A DNA stretch of 14,804 nucleotides from Hydrogenophilales bacterium RIFOXYD1_FULL_62_11 (GTDB taxonomy: Bacteria > Pseudomonadota > Gammaproteobacteria > Burkholderiales > Thiobacillaceae): positions 1 to 14,804 of the forward strand of contig MGZO01000005.1 of the NCBI GenBank assembly GCA_001802655.1. Reading direction: 5' to 3'. The notes below the pieces were generated by a model. That model saw only the letters and a list, made by a program, of their open reading frames with translations. It made no database searches and was not told the origin of the DNA. Position numbers and translations under genes: made by a program. Below, one piece after another: positions 7,479 through 13,949 of this stretch. The first letter of the stretch is position 1. Every line of letters begins with the position of its first letter.

Positions 7479-7516
7479 GGTCAATCCGCGTTACACCGTG
7501 GATTGACCGGATTTTT
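7479..7516 (+). terminator. Intrinsic terminator of rnr-rlmB
   Basis: GGTCAATCCGCG (7479-7490) pairs with CGTGGATTGACC (7497-7508) over 12 base pairs with one G-U pair and the loop TTACAC, followed by GGATTTTT. A weaker hairpin with a T-run (AGCCT-AGACA-AGGCT, then T5, 7528-7546) lies just beyond and may act as a backup. Confidence 0.85.
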
Positions 7517-7547
7517 GGCGCTTTGTTAGCCTAGACAAGGCTTTTTC

Positions 7548-7576
7548 TTGCCAAGACCGATTCTGGCCATCATACT
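7548..7576 (+). promoter_or_regulatory. Candidate sigma-70 promoter of infA
   Basis: A -35 box TTGCCA (7548-7553, five of six matches) and a -10 box CATACT (7571-7576, four of six) are separated by exactly 17 bases, directly after the rlmB terminator. The predicted start near 7583 would give infA a leader of about 153 bases. I see no known riboswitch in that leader; it holds a 10-bp palindrome CCAGCGCTGG at 7681-7690. Confidence 0.6.
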
Positions 7577-7723
7577 AATCGACCAGACGGGTCTTTTGGT
7601 TTGCCTTTTCCCCGGCTATTTTTACTGACATCCGCCACTCGGCGCTGTTGCTGCGGTTCACATTGCGATCTTACGCATCCCCAGCGCTGGCGCATGGCTC
7701 GCCGCGTTATCGGCTTATCACTT

Positions 7724-7728
7724 AAGGA
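7724..7728 (+). promoter_or_regulatory. infA ribosome binding site
   Basis: AAGGA lies seven bases before ATG 7736. It decides the start: the frame stays open to an ATG at 7601, but that upstream part has no family resemblance. Confidence 0.75.
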
Positions 7729-7735
7729 ACACACT

Positions 7736-7996
7736 ATGGCGAAAGAAGAACTTGTAGAAATTGAAGGCGTTGTCAACGAAGTGCTGCCACAAACGCGCTT
7801 TCGCGTTACGTTGGACAACGGCGTTGAAATCATCGCCTACGCTTCCGGCAAAATGCGCAAGCACCGCATTCGAATTCTGACCGGCGACAAGGTCACGATT
7901 GAAATGTCACCCTACGACCTCACCAAGGGTCGCATCAACTTCCGTCACAAGGACTCTCACGTTCAAATGCCGTCGGCGCCCAGAAAATACAAGTGA
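7736..7996 (+). CDS. infA: Translation initiation factor IF-1 (long, stand-alone paralog)
   Basis: IF-1 binds the A site of the 30S subunit during initiation together with IF-2 and IF-3. The protein is a single S1/OB fold: MAKEELVEIEGVVNEVLP, then RFRVTLDNGVEIIAYASGKMRKHRIRIL and GDKVTIEMSPYDLTKGRINFRHK. At 86 residues it is longer than the usual 72 because of a C-terminal extension, HVQMPSAPRKYK, after the family end near GRINFRHKD. Many betaproteobacteria carry such a stand-alone, longer infA besides, or instead of, the copy in the ribosomal protein operon; here no ribosomal protein gene is adjacent. It has its own promoter, a long leader and a good ribosome site, and is convergent with the ycaO gene 113 bases away. 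Confidence 0.95.
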   Translation: MAKEELVEIEGVVNEVLPQTRFRVTLDNGVEIIAYASGKMRKHRIRILTGDKVTIEMSPYDLTKGRINFRHKDSHVQMPSAPRKYK

Positions 7997-8007
7997 TCGC
8001 CTTTTTG

Positions 8008-8024
8008 AACGGGCATCGTCCGTT
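8008..8024 (+). other. Short stem-loop after infA, no T-run
   Basis: AACGGGC and GTCCGTT form a 7-bp stem with one G-U pair around ATC, 12 bases after the infA stop. No T-run follows on either strand, so a terminator role is doubtful. The rest of the 113-base space between infA and ycaO shows nothing I can name. Confidence 0.3.
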
Positions 8025-8109
8025 TATCGCGCCATACAGATTAAGTGCACCTTGGACCGGGTGCCTGTTGTTCGGGTCGAGTCCTGCCACGAACTCAACT
8101 CCTTTCCAG

Positions 8110-9822
8110 CTAACTCCGCACTTTTCGATAAGCCTCCAGCAAGCGTTGATGAATCGCGCTGCCTTCAAAATTGCTGCCCAGTGCAGTCAGTCCGAAAAAC
8201 CGTTTGTCCTGATTAAACAAAGCAAAAGCTTGTTGCAGCGTTTCGCGGCCGTATAACAGAGCCAGTGCTGACTCGAAGGGATTGGGATCGGCAAGCTGGG
8301 CGAGGTCCGCGATACAGCGATAGACCTTCAAGCGTGCCTCGCTACGCTGGCCGTATTGCTCGATCCAGTTGCACCCCTCAAGAATCGCCTCATCGTCACC
8401 AATTGCCAGGGCGAGCAGCAATTTGATTTCACCTACGCGGATGTCGGTCCATGGCGAGTCGGGATCGGGGGCAAGTCCGATCAACACGGTCACCAGCCGG
8501 TCGTCTGCCAATTCAAGCTCATCAATCAAATCAAGCAGGTCGGCGCATTCGTCGTCCGTCAAGTCGGGCAGGCGTGACAGGGCTGGGCGTATCAGATTGC
8601 CGACGCTGTTGTTTTCGAACTCGAGTTCTTCAACCGGATAAATCTCCGAAACGCCCGGCACCAGCATGCGACAGGCGTAGACGCCGAGGTGGGTGAAGTC
8701 GGCGATATAAATGTCGTGCCCGGCTTCGTGCAGCGCGTTGACCGACCACGTGTAATCTTCTTCGGTGGTGGTGCCGAAATTCCAATCTACAAATTCGTAG
8801 TCAGGGGTGTCGCGCAGGAACTGCCAGCTGATGACGCCGCTGGAATCGACGAAGTGGATTTCCAGATTCTGCGGGTCAGCGATTTCGCTCTGATCGAAGC
8901 CAGGCGCAGGAAAGCCTGCCAGCGAATCGAGCGCACGGCCTTGCAGCAGTTCGGTCAGTGCGCGTTCCAGTGCAACCTCAAAACGCGGGTGTGCGCCGAA
9001 GCTGGCAAAGCAGCCCTGATCCTGCGGGTGCAGCAGGGTGACGTTCATCACCGGATACTGGCCACCGAGCGAAGCGTCTTTCACCAGGATGCCGAAGCCG
9101 GCTTCGCGCAGGCCGCGTATGCCGGCGGCAATATGCGGGTACCGGTTGATCACGGCGTCGGGCACGTCAGGCAGGCAAAGTCCTTCTTCGATGATGCGGA
9201 ACTTGATATGGCGTTCGAAGATTTCGGCCAGCGCCTGGGTGCGCGCTTCCATCAGCGTGTTGCCGGCCGACATGCCGTTGCTGACGTATAAATTGCCGAT
9301 CAGATTGACCGGGAAATACACCGTTTTGCCATCGCCAAGCCGCTGATAGGGAATGGCACAAATACCGCGTGCGGCATTGCCTGAATTGAGGTCGATCAGC
9401 TGGTTGGCACGCACGTTGCCATCCGGGTTGTAAAACGCGTGCAGTTCCGGGATGAGGAGGCCGCTTGGCCAGGCATCGTCGTCTGCGGTAAACCAGTGTT
9501 CATCCGGCGTGTGGGTGTATTCCCGTTCGGCCAGCGTCGTGCCCAGATAAAAGTGCGTCCAGAAGTAATTGGTCGACAGCCGCTCGAAGTATTCGCCCAG
9601 CGCGCTCGCCCGTGCTGCCAGTTCCGATGCACCCTTGCCATTGGTGAATAACAATGGGCAGTCGCGATCACGGATATGAACCGACCACACCCCTTCCACC
9701 GGATTGAGCCAGGAGCGCTCCTCGATGTGAAAGCCGATCGCATTGAGCTTGGATTGCAGCGTGGCAATCGACGCTTCTAATGAAGCGTCCTTGCCAGGGA
9801 TGAAGTGTTCGAGGGTTGACAT
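8110..9822 (-). CDS. ycaO: YcaO, S12 methylthiolation accessory-type YcaO protein
   Basis: YcaO enzymes use ATP to activate amide backbones. The E. coli YcaO, which this protein resembles along its whole length, is needed for full RimO-dependent methylthiolation of ribosomal protein S12, though its chemical reaction is not settled. Blocks shared with it are FIPGKDASLE at the start, SWLNPVEGVWSVHIRD, FTNGKGAS, SALGEYFERLSTNYF (acidic pair Glu77/Glu80 for Mg-ATP), GNLYVSNGMSAGNT, EARTQALAEIFERH (Glu192, Glu200, Glu203), SLGGQYPV and HLGVYACRMLVPG. The helical C-terminal part (after about residue 400) resembles the TPR-like domain of the E. coli protein. I place the start at ATG 9822 because it puts FIPGKDA where the E. 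coli protein has it. The frame stays open to ATG 9894 (594 residues), which would overlap the glycosyltransferase gene; neither start has a good ribosome site. Confidence 0.9.
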   Translation of the reverse strand: MSTLEHFIPGKDASLEASIATLQSKLNAIGFHIEERSWLNPVEGVWSVHIRDRDCPLLFTNGKGASELAARASALGEYFERLSTNYFWTHFYLGTTLAEREYTHTPDEHWFTADDDAWPSGLLIPELHAFYNPDGNVRANQLIDLNSGNAARGICAIPYQRLGDGKTVYFPVNLIGNLYVSNGMSAGNTLMEARTQALAEIFERHIKFRIIEEGLCLPDVPDAVINRYPHIAAGIRGLREAGFGILVKDASLGGQYPVMNVTLLHPQDQGCFASFGAHPRFEVALERALTELLQGRALDSLAGFPAPGFDQSEIADPQNLEIHFVDSSGVISWQFLRDTPDYEFVDWNFGTTTEEDYTWSVNALHEAGHDIYIADFTHLGVYACRMLVPGVSEIYPVEELEFENNSVGNLIRPALSRLPDLTDDECADLLDLIDELELADDRLVTVLIGLAPDPDSPWTDIRVGEIKLLLALAIGDDEAILEGCNWIEQYGQRSEARLKVYRCIADLAQLADPNPFESALALLYGRETLQQAFALFNQDKRFFGLTALGSNFEGSAIHQRLLEAYRKVRS

Positions 9823-9865
9823 GGGCGAGTCTGGATTTTGAGCAGGCGACAGCATAAGCGATGCG

Positions 9866-10834
9866 TCAAGCGGGTAAAGTGATCCGCTGTTCATATTCGG
9901 CTACAGCTTGTCTTAATCGGCTGGCTTCCTGCTCCGGACGCATCAGGCTGCGCCGTATGCGGGCATGGCTGAGCAGGGCGGCATAAAACGCAGGGTCGCT
10001 TTCAGCCTGCGACATCAGCCGGGCCAGATGCCTTTCATCGCCTACCGGGAAATAGCCGGGGTAATCCTCGCCCAGCATGCCGATGTTGCCAGACATCTGT
10101 GACGCCAGCACCGGCACATCGGCCGCCAGGGCTTCGCAAATGACATTCGCCCCGCCTTCCATGACCGAGCTGATGACCATCAGGTGCGCGCGGGACAGGT
10201 GCTTGAGCACGGTTTTATGCGGCACCGCCCCAGCCCAGTGCCAGCGTGGCAGTTTGCTCTGCGCTAGCAGGGCGGTATCGGCCATCGCTTCGCTCAAGGC
10301 GTCGCCAAAATGGGTCACCTGAATGCTTGAATGGTCGGCGAGATAAGCGGTCGCCAACGCGGGCCGGAACGGGTCTTTTTCTTCGCGCAAATGGCCGATC
10401 ACCAGCACCTCGAACCTGTCGCTGGTTGGCGGCTTGTGCGTGATGTCGGGCGCGGACTGATAGATCACCCGTGTTTTTGCAGCCTGGTGCGGGGTAAGTT
10501 CGTCGATGCCTCGTTCCTGCAGCACGATGATGCGGTGCGCGAGTTCCAGCGCCTGCTGGGCGTCGGCGTTGTCATGGATGTCGCGGTAAAGATCGGTGCC
10601 AGTCAATGCCAGCAATAACGGGCGGTCGGGAAAGCGATCGGCGAAGGCTTTTATCGAGATAAAACTGCGCCGCGCATGCAGCGCCAGCATCAGGTCGGTC
10701 GGACGGCCATCCCATTCCTGCTGCACCCGAACGGTGTGCCCGGCCTCGCGCAGGAAGCGCGCCCAGCGTGCGGCGGTGTGCCAGTTGCCATTGCGATGTT
10801 CGCGGCCGTAGGGGGTGATGAGAGCGATGCGCAT
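9866..10834 (-). CDS. GT4-fold glycosyltransferase of the TIGR04348 / SenB type
   Basis: The 322-residue protein has a GT-B, GT4-like form. The N-terminal half opens with IALITPYG and includes ADR-rich RPLLLALTGTDLYRDI (72-86). The C-terminal half has IGHLREEKDP (146-155) and EGGANVICEALAADVPVLAS (226-245), with the E-x7-E sugar-nucleotide motif (Glu226, Glu234), then GNIGMLGEDYPGYFPVGD. These blocks fit the family TIGR04348 as I remember it, whose characterised member SenB makes a selenosugar from UDP-GlcNAc and selenophosphate in selenoneine synthesis. SenB normally sits with senA (EgtB-like) and a selD homolog; neither is in the window, so the substrate here is open. It precedes ycaO on the same strand, 43 bases from the chosen ycaO start, and diverges from the methyltransferase gene. 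No ribosome site is seen before ATG 10834. Confidence 0.82.
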   Translation of the reverse strand: MRIALITPYGREHRNGNWHTAARWARFLREAGHTVRVQQEWDGRPTDLMLALHARRSFISIKAFADRFPDRPLLLALTGTDLYRDIHDNADAQQALELAHRIIVLQERGIDELTPHQAAKTRVIYQSAPDITHKPPTSDRFEVLVIGHLREEKDPFRPALATAYLADHSSIQVTHFGDALSEAMADTALLAQSKLPRWHWAGAVPHKTVLKHLSRAHLMVISSVMEGGANVICEALAADVPVLASQMSGNIGMLGEDYPGYFPVGDERHLARLMSQAESDPAFYAALLSHARIRRSLMRPEQEASRLRQAVAEYEQRITLPA

Positions 10835-10879
10835 AAGGGAAGTGTACGCCGGGCGGGGTGGATCACGGATAATCGGCAG
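10835..10879. promoter_or_regulatory. 45-base divergent spacer with two candidate -10 boxes
   Basis: On the plus strand GATAAT (10868-10873) stands six bases before ATG 10880; on the minus strand TACACT (10846-10841) stands six bases before ATG 10834. Each would place transcription start at or next to the ATG. No convincing -35 box or Shine-Dalgarno sequence is seen for either gene, so this is only suggestive. Confidence 0.35.
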
Positions 10880-11677
10880 ATGATCGAAACTGCCATTTCC
10901 TCACGCGACAACCCCATTTTCAAGCGGCTGAAAAAATTTGCCGATACAGCCCGTGCGCGGCGCGAAGCTCAGATGAGCGTGCTCGACGGCGAGCATTTGC
11001 TGGTCACTTATCTGGACGCGGGCGGACAGCCACATACGCTGGTGCGCGCGGCTTCATTTGATGCAGCGCGCTTCGAGCAATTGGCCACGCGTTGTCCGCA
11101 GGCCAAGGCGATCGTGCTGCCCGATGCGCTGTTTGCCGAACTCTCGCCCGTCGCCACCCCAACCGGCATGCTGGCCGAGGCGGCCTGGCTCACCCCGTCA
11201 GAAATCGAAGCTACGCCGCTCGTCATCGTGCTGGAGGACATTCAGGATCCGGGCAACCTGGGTTCCATGCTGCGGACGGCGGCGGCGGCGGGTGCCACGC
11301 TGGCGGTGTTGTCGCGGGGCTGCCATGACGCGTGGTCGCCCAAGGCGCTGCGCGGCGGACAAGGCGCGCAGTTTGTGCTGCCGATGCTGCAGGGCGTGGA
11401 GTTGGCGGCGTGGTTGAATGCCTTTTCCGGTCAGAGCATCGCGCTGGCGCTGGGTCAGGCAAACGATTTTTATGCGCAGGATTATGCCGGCGCAACGGCG
11501 CTGGTCGTGGGCAATGAGGGCAGCGGACTGACTTCAGCCGTGACCCTGAATGCGAGCCTGTGCGCGCAAATTCCCATGCCGGGTCAGGTGGAGTCGCTGA
11601 ATGCCTCGGCTGCGATGGCGGTGGCGATGTTCGAAGTGGTGCGACAACGGCGCGGCCACAGGGGCGGTGTTGCCTGA
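10880..11677 (+). CDS. TrmH/SpoU-family RNA 2'-O-methyltransferase
   Basis: This is a SAM-dependent SPOUT methyltransferase acting on tRNA or rRNA ribose; the exact target cannot be read from the sequence. The N-terminal substrate-binding region starts ISSRDNPIFKRLKKF (6-20) and holds VLDGEHLL (34-41). The three SPOUT motifs are LEDIQDPGNLGSMLRTA (118-134, with Asn126 and Arg132), VVGNEGSGL (209-217) and IPMPGQVESLNASAAMA (231-247). The length is 265 residues. The frame is open upstream to 10676, but that stretch lies over the glycosyltransferase gene and has no family resemblance; ATG 10880 puts ISSRDNP near the N-terminus, as in relatives. It diverges from the glycosyltransferase and converges with the GGDEF-EAL gene, 13 bases away. 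It belongs to a different subgroup from the RlmB at 6715. Confidence 0.9.
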   Translation: MIETAISSRDNPIFKRLKKFADTARARREAQMSVLDGEHLLVTYLDAGGQPHTLVRAASFDAARFEQLATRCPQAKAIVLPDALFAELSPVATPTGMLAEAAWLTPSEIEATPLVIVLEDIQDPGNLGSMLRTAAAAGATLAVLSRGCHDAWSPKALRGGQGAQFVLPMLQGVELAAWLNAFSGQSIALALGQANDFYAQDYAGATALVVGNEGSGLTSAVTLNASLCAQIPMPGQVESLNASAAMAVAMFEVVRQRRGHRGGVA

Positions 11678-11697
11678 AGCCTGGCGTTCGTCAGGCT
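11678..11697. terminator. Hairpin between convergent stops (weak terminator candidate)
   Basis: AGCCTGGC (11678-11685) pairs with GTCAGGCT (11690-11697) over 8 base pairs with one G-U pair and a GTTC loop. It begins right after the methyltransferase stop and contains the stop of the opposite gene. There is no T-run on either side, so it may act as a 3' end stabiliser or a Rho-dependent end rather than an intrinsic terminator. Confidence 0.4.
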
Positions 11698-13709
11698 GGC
11701 GTCTCGCTGTGCAAGTCCAGTTCCTGCAACCAGTCGCGCTGAAGCAGGGCCATCACGTCATCGGCAGGAACGGGCCGGCTGATTAAATAGCCCTGCACGA
11801 CCGGGCAGCCGATTTTGCGCAGAACGTCGAGCTGGCTCCGGGTCTCCACGCCTTCGGCAACCGTATCAAGATTGAGGCCGTTGCACAGGGCGAGAATCGA
11901 AATGACCAGTGCTTCGTTGACCGAATCGTGACGGATATCCTTGATGAAATAGCGGTCTATTTTCAGGACATCAAGCGGAAACCGTTTCAAGTGCGCGAGC
12001 GATGAGTAGCCCGTGCCGAAATCGTCGATGGCGATTGATACGCCCATCGCTTTCAAATCCAGGATTTTGTGGACAGCGACGTCCATGTCGCCCATCAGAA
12101 TGCCTTCAGTGAGTTCCAGTTGCAGGGACCGCGGCGGCAATCCGGACCGCTCAAGCGCATCGTGCACGTTGGCGAGCAGGTCCTGGTGCCAGAACTCCTT
12201 GCTGGAAACGTTGATGGCGACAGACAGGTCGTTGAATCCCGCTGCGTGCCAGCGTGCGCCCTGGGCGCACGCTGTGCCAAGCAGCTTGCGCCCGACAGGG
12301 ATGATTTCGCCGGTGTCTTCCAGCATGTCGAGGAAAGCGGCAGGACTGAGCAGGCCCTTGTCCGGGTGGTTCCAGCGGATCAGGGCTTCGACGGTGTCGG
12401 TGCGTCCACTGTTGAGGTTGACCTGTGGCTGGTAATGAAACACGAACTCGTTGCGTTCCAGCGCATAGTGCAAATCGGTATCCAGTTGCAGCTGTTCTTC
12501 GGCCATGGCGTTCATCGCCGCGTCATACAGGTGATAGCGGTTTTTGCCGCTGCTCTTGGCGTGATACATCGCGGTGTCGGCGTTTTTCAGCAAGTCGCTT
12601 GAGCTGGTGCCGTCAGTTGGATACACGCCGATGCCGACGCTGCAGCTGTTGAAGAGCTCACGTTCCGCAATCTGGTAGGGCGCCACCATGACGGCCAGGA
12701 TTTTGTCCACCACGTGCAGGACTTGCGAGGCAGCATGTACATCGCTGATCACCACCACGAATTCGTCTCCACCCAGTCGGGCGACGATATCCTCGTTGCG
12801 CACGGCTGCCCGCAGACGTCTGGCGACGTGGCAGATCAGCTGGTCGCCCACGGCGTGGCCGAGGGTGTCATTGACGCGCTTGAAATTATCCAGATCAATA
12901 AACAGCACGCCTATCAGGGTTTTGTTCCGTCTGGCGTGAGCCAGCGCCTGCTCCAGGTATTCCAGCAGCAGGCGGCGATTGGGCAGGCCGGTCAGCGCAT
13001 CGTGAATGGCCAGATGTTCGCGTTCACGGCTGATGCGGGTGGTGTAGCGTAGTACCACGGCGGCAACGATCACTCCCACCAGCAATGCTGCGCCGCACAG
13101 CAGATACATCCAGAAGCGGGCCACCTTTTGTGCCTCATACGCCTTGCGGCTGGCAGCCAGTGCGACATGCTGGGTTTCGGCATCGAGCTGGAACAACACG
13201 GCCAGCACCTGGTTTTGCGTCGGAATGGCACGGGTGATGGCAATCTGTTCAGCCTCCAGGTTGTGCTGGGTGCTGATCAGGTCGATGACTTGTGTCTGGA
13301 TTGGCTGCGCAATCTTGATCAGTTGTTGTTGCAGCGTGATCAATTTGCGTTCCCGGGGGCTTAACGGCATGTCCTGCAGGGACTGGCGGGCGACGGCGTA
13401 TTCCGTCCCTTTTTCGTTGAACTGGGTGAGCAGGTCGTCGCGCTCGAACGGATCCCCGATTTTGGTCAGGGTCAGCATGATCAGCGTGCGCTCACGCGCG
13501 ACGTTCAGCATGGTTTTAGTCAGGTTTTGCTTGCGCATGTGAACATCGACAACGGCATTGAGGTTGTCGGTCGTGACGCCCAGTTGCTGCAGTGCGATCA
13601 GCGTGACAAACAGAATAAGCAGCAGCTGGGTGATGAATCCTGCGAGCAGCGCCGCACCCCAGGCGGTAGGGCGTAATTGGCGTGACGTGGTTTCTGAATG
13701 GGCGGGCAT
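11691..13709 (-). CDS. Membrane GGDEF-EAL c-di-GMP signalling protein
   Basis: The 672-residue protein can both make and break cyclic di-GMP. Two membrane segments (about 17-42 and 198-222) bracket a helical region outside the membrane of about 155 residues that looks like a four-helix-bundle sensor (4HB/MCP-like). The diguanylate cyclase domain follows (about 230-395) with intact RLGGDEF (311-317) and an RNED inhibitory site (304-307) exactly five residues before GGDEF. The phosphodiesterase domain (about 410-655) has an intact EAL (441-443), Asn500, Glu532 in the ELTEG block, DDFGTGYSS (562-570), Lys583 in KIDRYFI, AEGVE (618-622) and QGYLISRP (639-646), so all metal and catalytic positions I can check are kept. 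Both activities may exist, with the EAL side dominant in many such proteins. The input signal is unknown. It is divergent from ppsA. Confidence 0.95.
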   Translation of the reverse strand: MPAHSETTSRQLRPTAWGAALLAGFITQLLLILFVTLIALQQLGVTTDNLNAVVDVHMRKQNLTKTMLNVARERTLIMLTLTKIGDPFERDDLLTQFNEKGTEYAVARQSLQDMPLSPRERKLITLQQQLIKIAQPIQTQVIDLISTQHNLEAEQIAITRAIPTQNQVLAVLFQLDAETQHVALAASRKAYEAQKVARFWMYLLCGAALLVGVIVAAVVLRYTTRISREREHLAIHDALTGLPNRRLLLEYLEQALAHARRNKTLIGVLFIDLDNFKRVNDTLGHAVGDQLICHVARRLRAAVRNEDIVARLGGDEFVVVISDVHAASQVLHVVDKILAVMVAPYQIAERELFNSCSVGIGVYPTDGTSSSDLLKNADTAMYHAKSSGKNRYHLYDAAMNAMAEEQLQLDTDLHYALERNEFVFHYQPQVNLNSGRTDTVEALIRWNHPDKGLLSPAAFLDMLEDTGEIIPVGRKLLGTACAQGARWHAAGFNDLSVAINVSSKEFWHQDLLANVHDALERSGLPPRSLQLELTEGILMGDMDVAVHKILDLKAMGVSIAIDDFGTGYSSLAHLKRFPLDVLKIDRYFIKDIRHDSVNEALVISILALCNGLNLDTVAEGVETRSQLDVLRKIGCPVVQGYLISRPVPADDVMALLQRDWLQELDLHSETPA

Positions 13710-13781
13710 GACGCTTAATCAGGAGAAGGCTGACGTGTCGACGGCGAAAAAAGATGACGAGAACCAGTTCTTAACGGTTTT

Positions 13782-13823
13782 CATTCACTTAAAAATAGGG
13801 CGCAGATGAAATTTTTATGAATG
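13782..13823. repeat. AT-rich imperfect inverted repeat between GGDEF-EAL gene and ppsA
   Basis: CATTCA-ctt-AAAAAT (13782-13796) faces ATTTTT-a-TGAATG (13811-13823) across 14 bases. Each half has two 6-bp blocks that match exactly, separated by a small unpaired patch. It lies in the 240-base divergent region, which is otherwise GC-richer, and is the best candidate there for an operator or promoter-related element. I see no promoter hexamers in that region that I would stand behind. Confidence 0.4.
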
Positions 13824-13939
13824 CGATTCGGGCGGATCGCGGCGAGATTCCGGGACCCGCTCATCCAATGCGGCTAAACTTGAAAGCAGGGTACGCCGGC
13901 ACCGATGGGATCGCTTGCGCTGACGCGATGAAAATGAAT

Positions 13940-13943
13940 GGAG
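13940..13943 (+). promoter_or_regulatory. ppsA ribosome binding site
   Basis: GGAG lies six bases before the second of two adjacent ATG codons (13950) and only three before the first (13947). The spacing favours 13950 as the start. Confidence 0.6.
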
Positions 13944-13949
13944 TCAATG

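Noticed and set aside
7581..7597. GACC/GGTC hairpin followed by TTTT at the infA start region, as a terminator
   Set aside because: The stem is only four base pairs, too weak for intrinsic termination. It is mentioned only as a leader feature.
7601..7735. In-frame upstream extension of infA from ATG 7601 (45 extra residues)
   Set aside because: It has no resemblance to IF-1, the promoter and leader lie there, and the good ribosome site is at 7724-7728 before ATG 7736.
8065..8100. tRNA T-arm-like string (GGTCGAGTCC) between infA and ycaO
   Set aside because: The flanking bases do not form a T stem and no acceptor, D or anticodon arm can be built upstream, so it is chance.
8689..9291. Plus-strand open frame opposite ycaO
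   Set aside because: This antisense shadow frame lies over a well-matched YcaO and has no domain features.
9823..9894. Longer YcaO start at 9894 (24 more residues)
   Set aside because: It would overlap the glycosyltransferase gene and adds residues absent from E. coli YcaO. It is not excluded, since neither start has a clear ribosome site.
10676..10879. Upstream extension of the SPOUT methyltransferase frame to 10676
   Set aside because: The extension runs antisense over the glycosyltransferase N-terminus, and the family N-terminus (ISSRDNP) begins just after ATG 10880.
13885..13920. Possible sigma-54 promoter (GGCAC ... TTGC) before ppsA
   Set aside because: The spacing between the two elements is far too long for a -24/-12 promoter.
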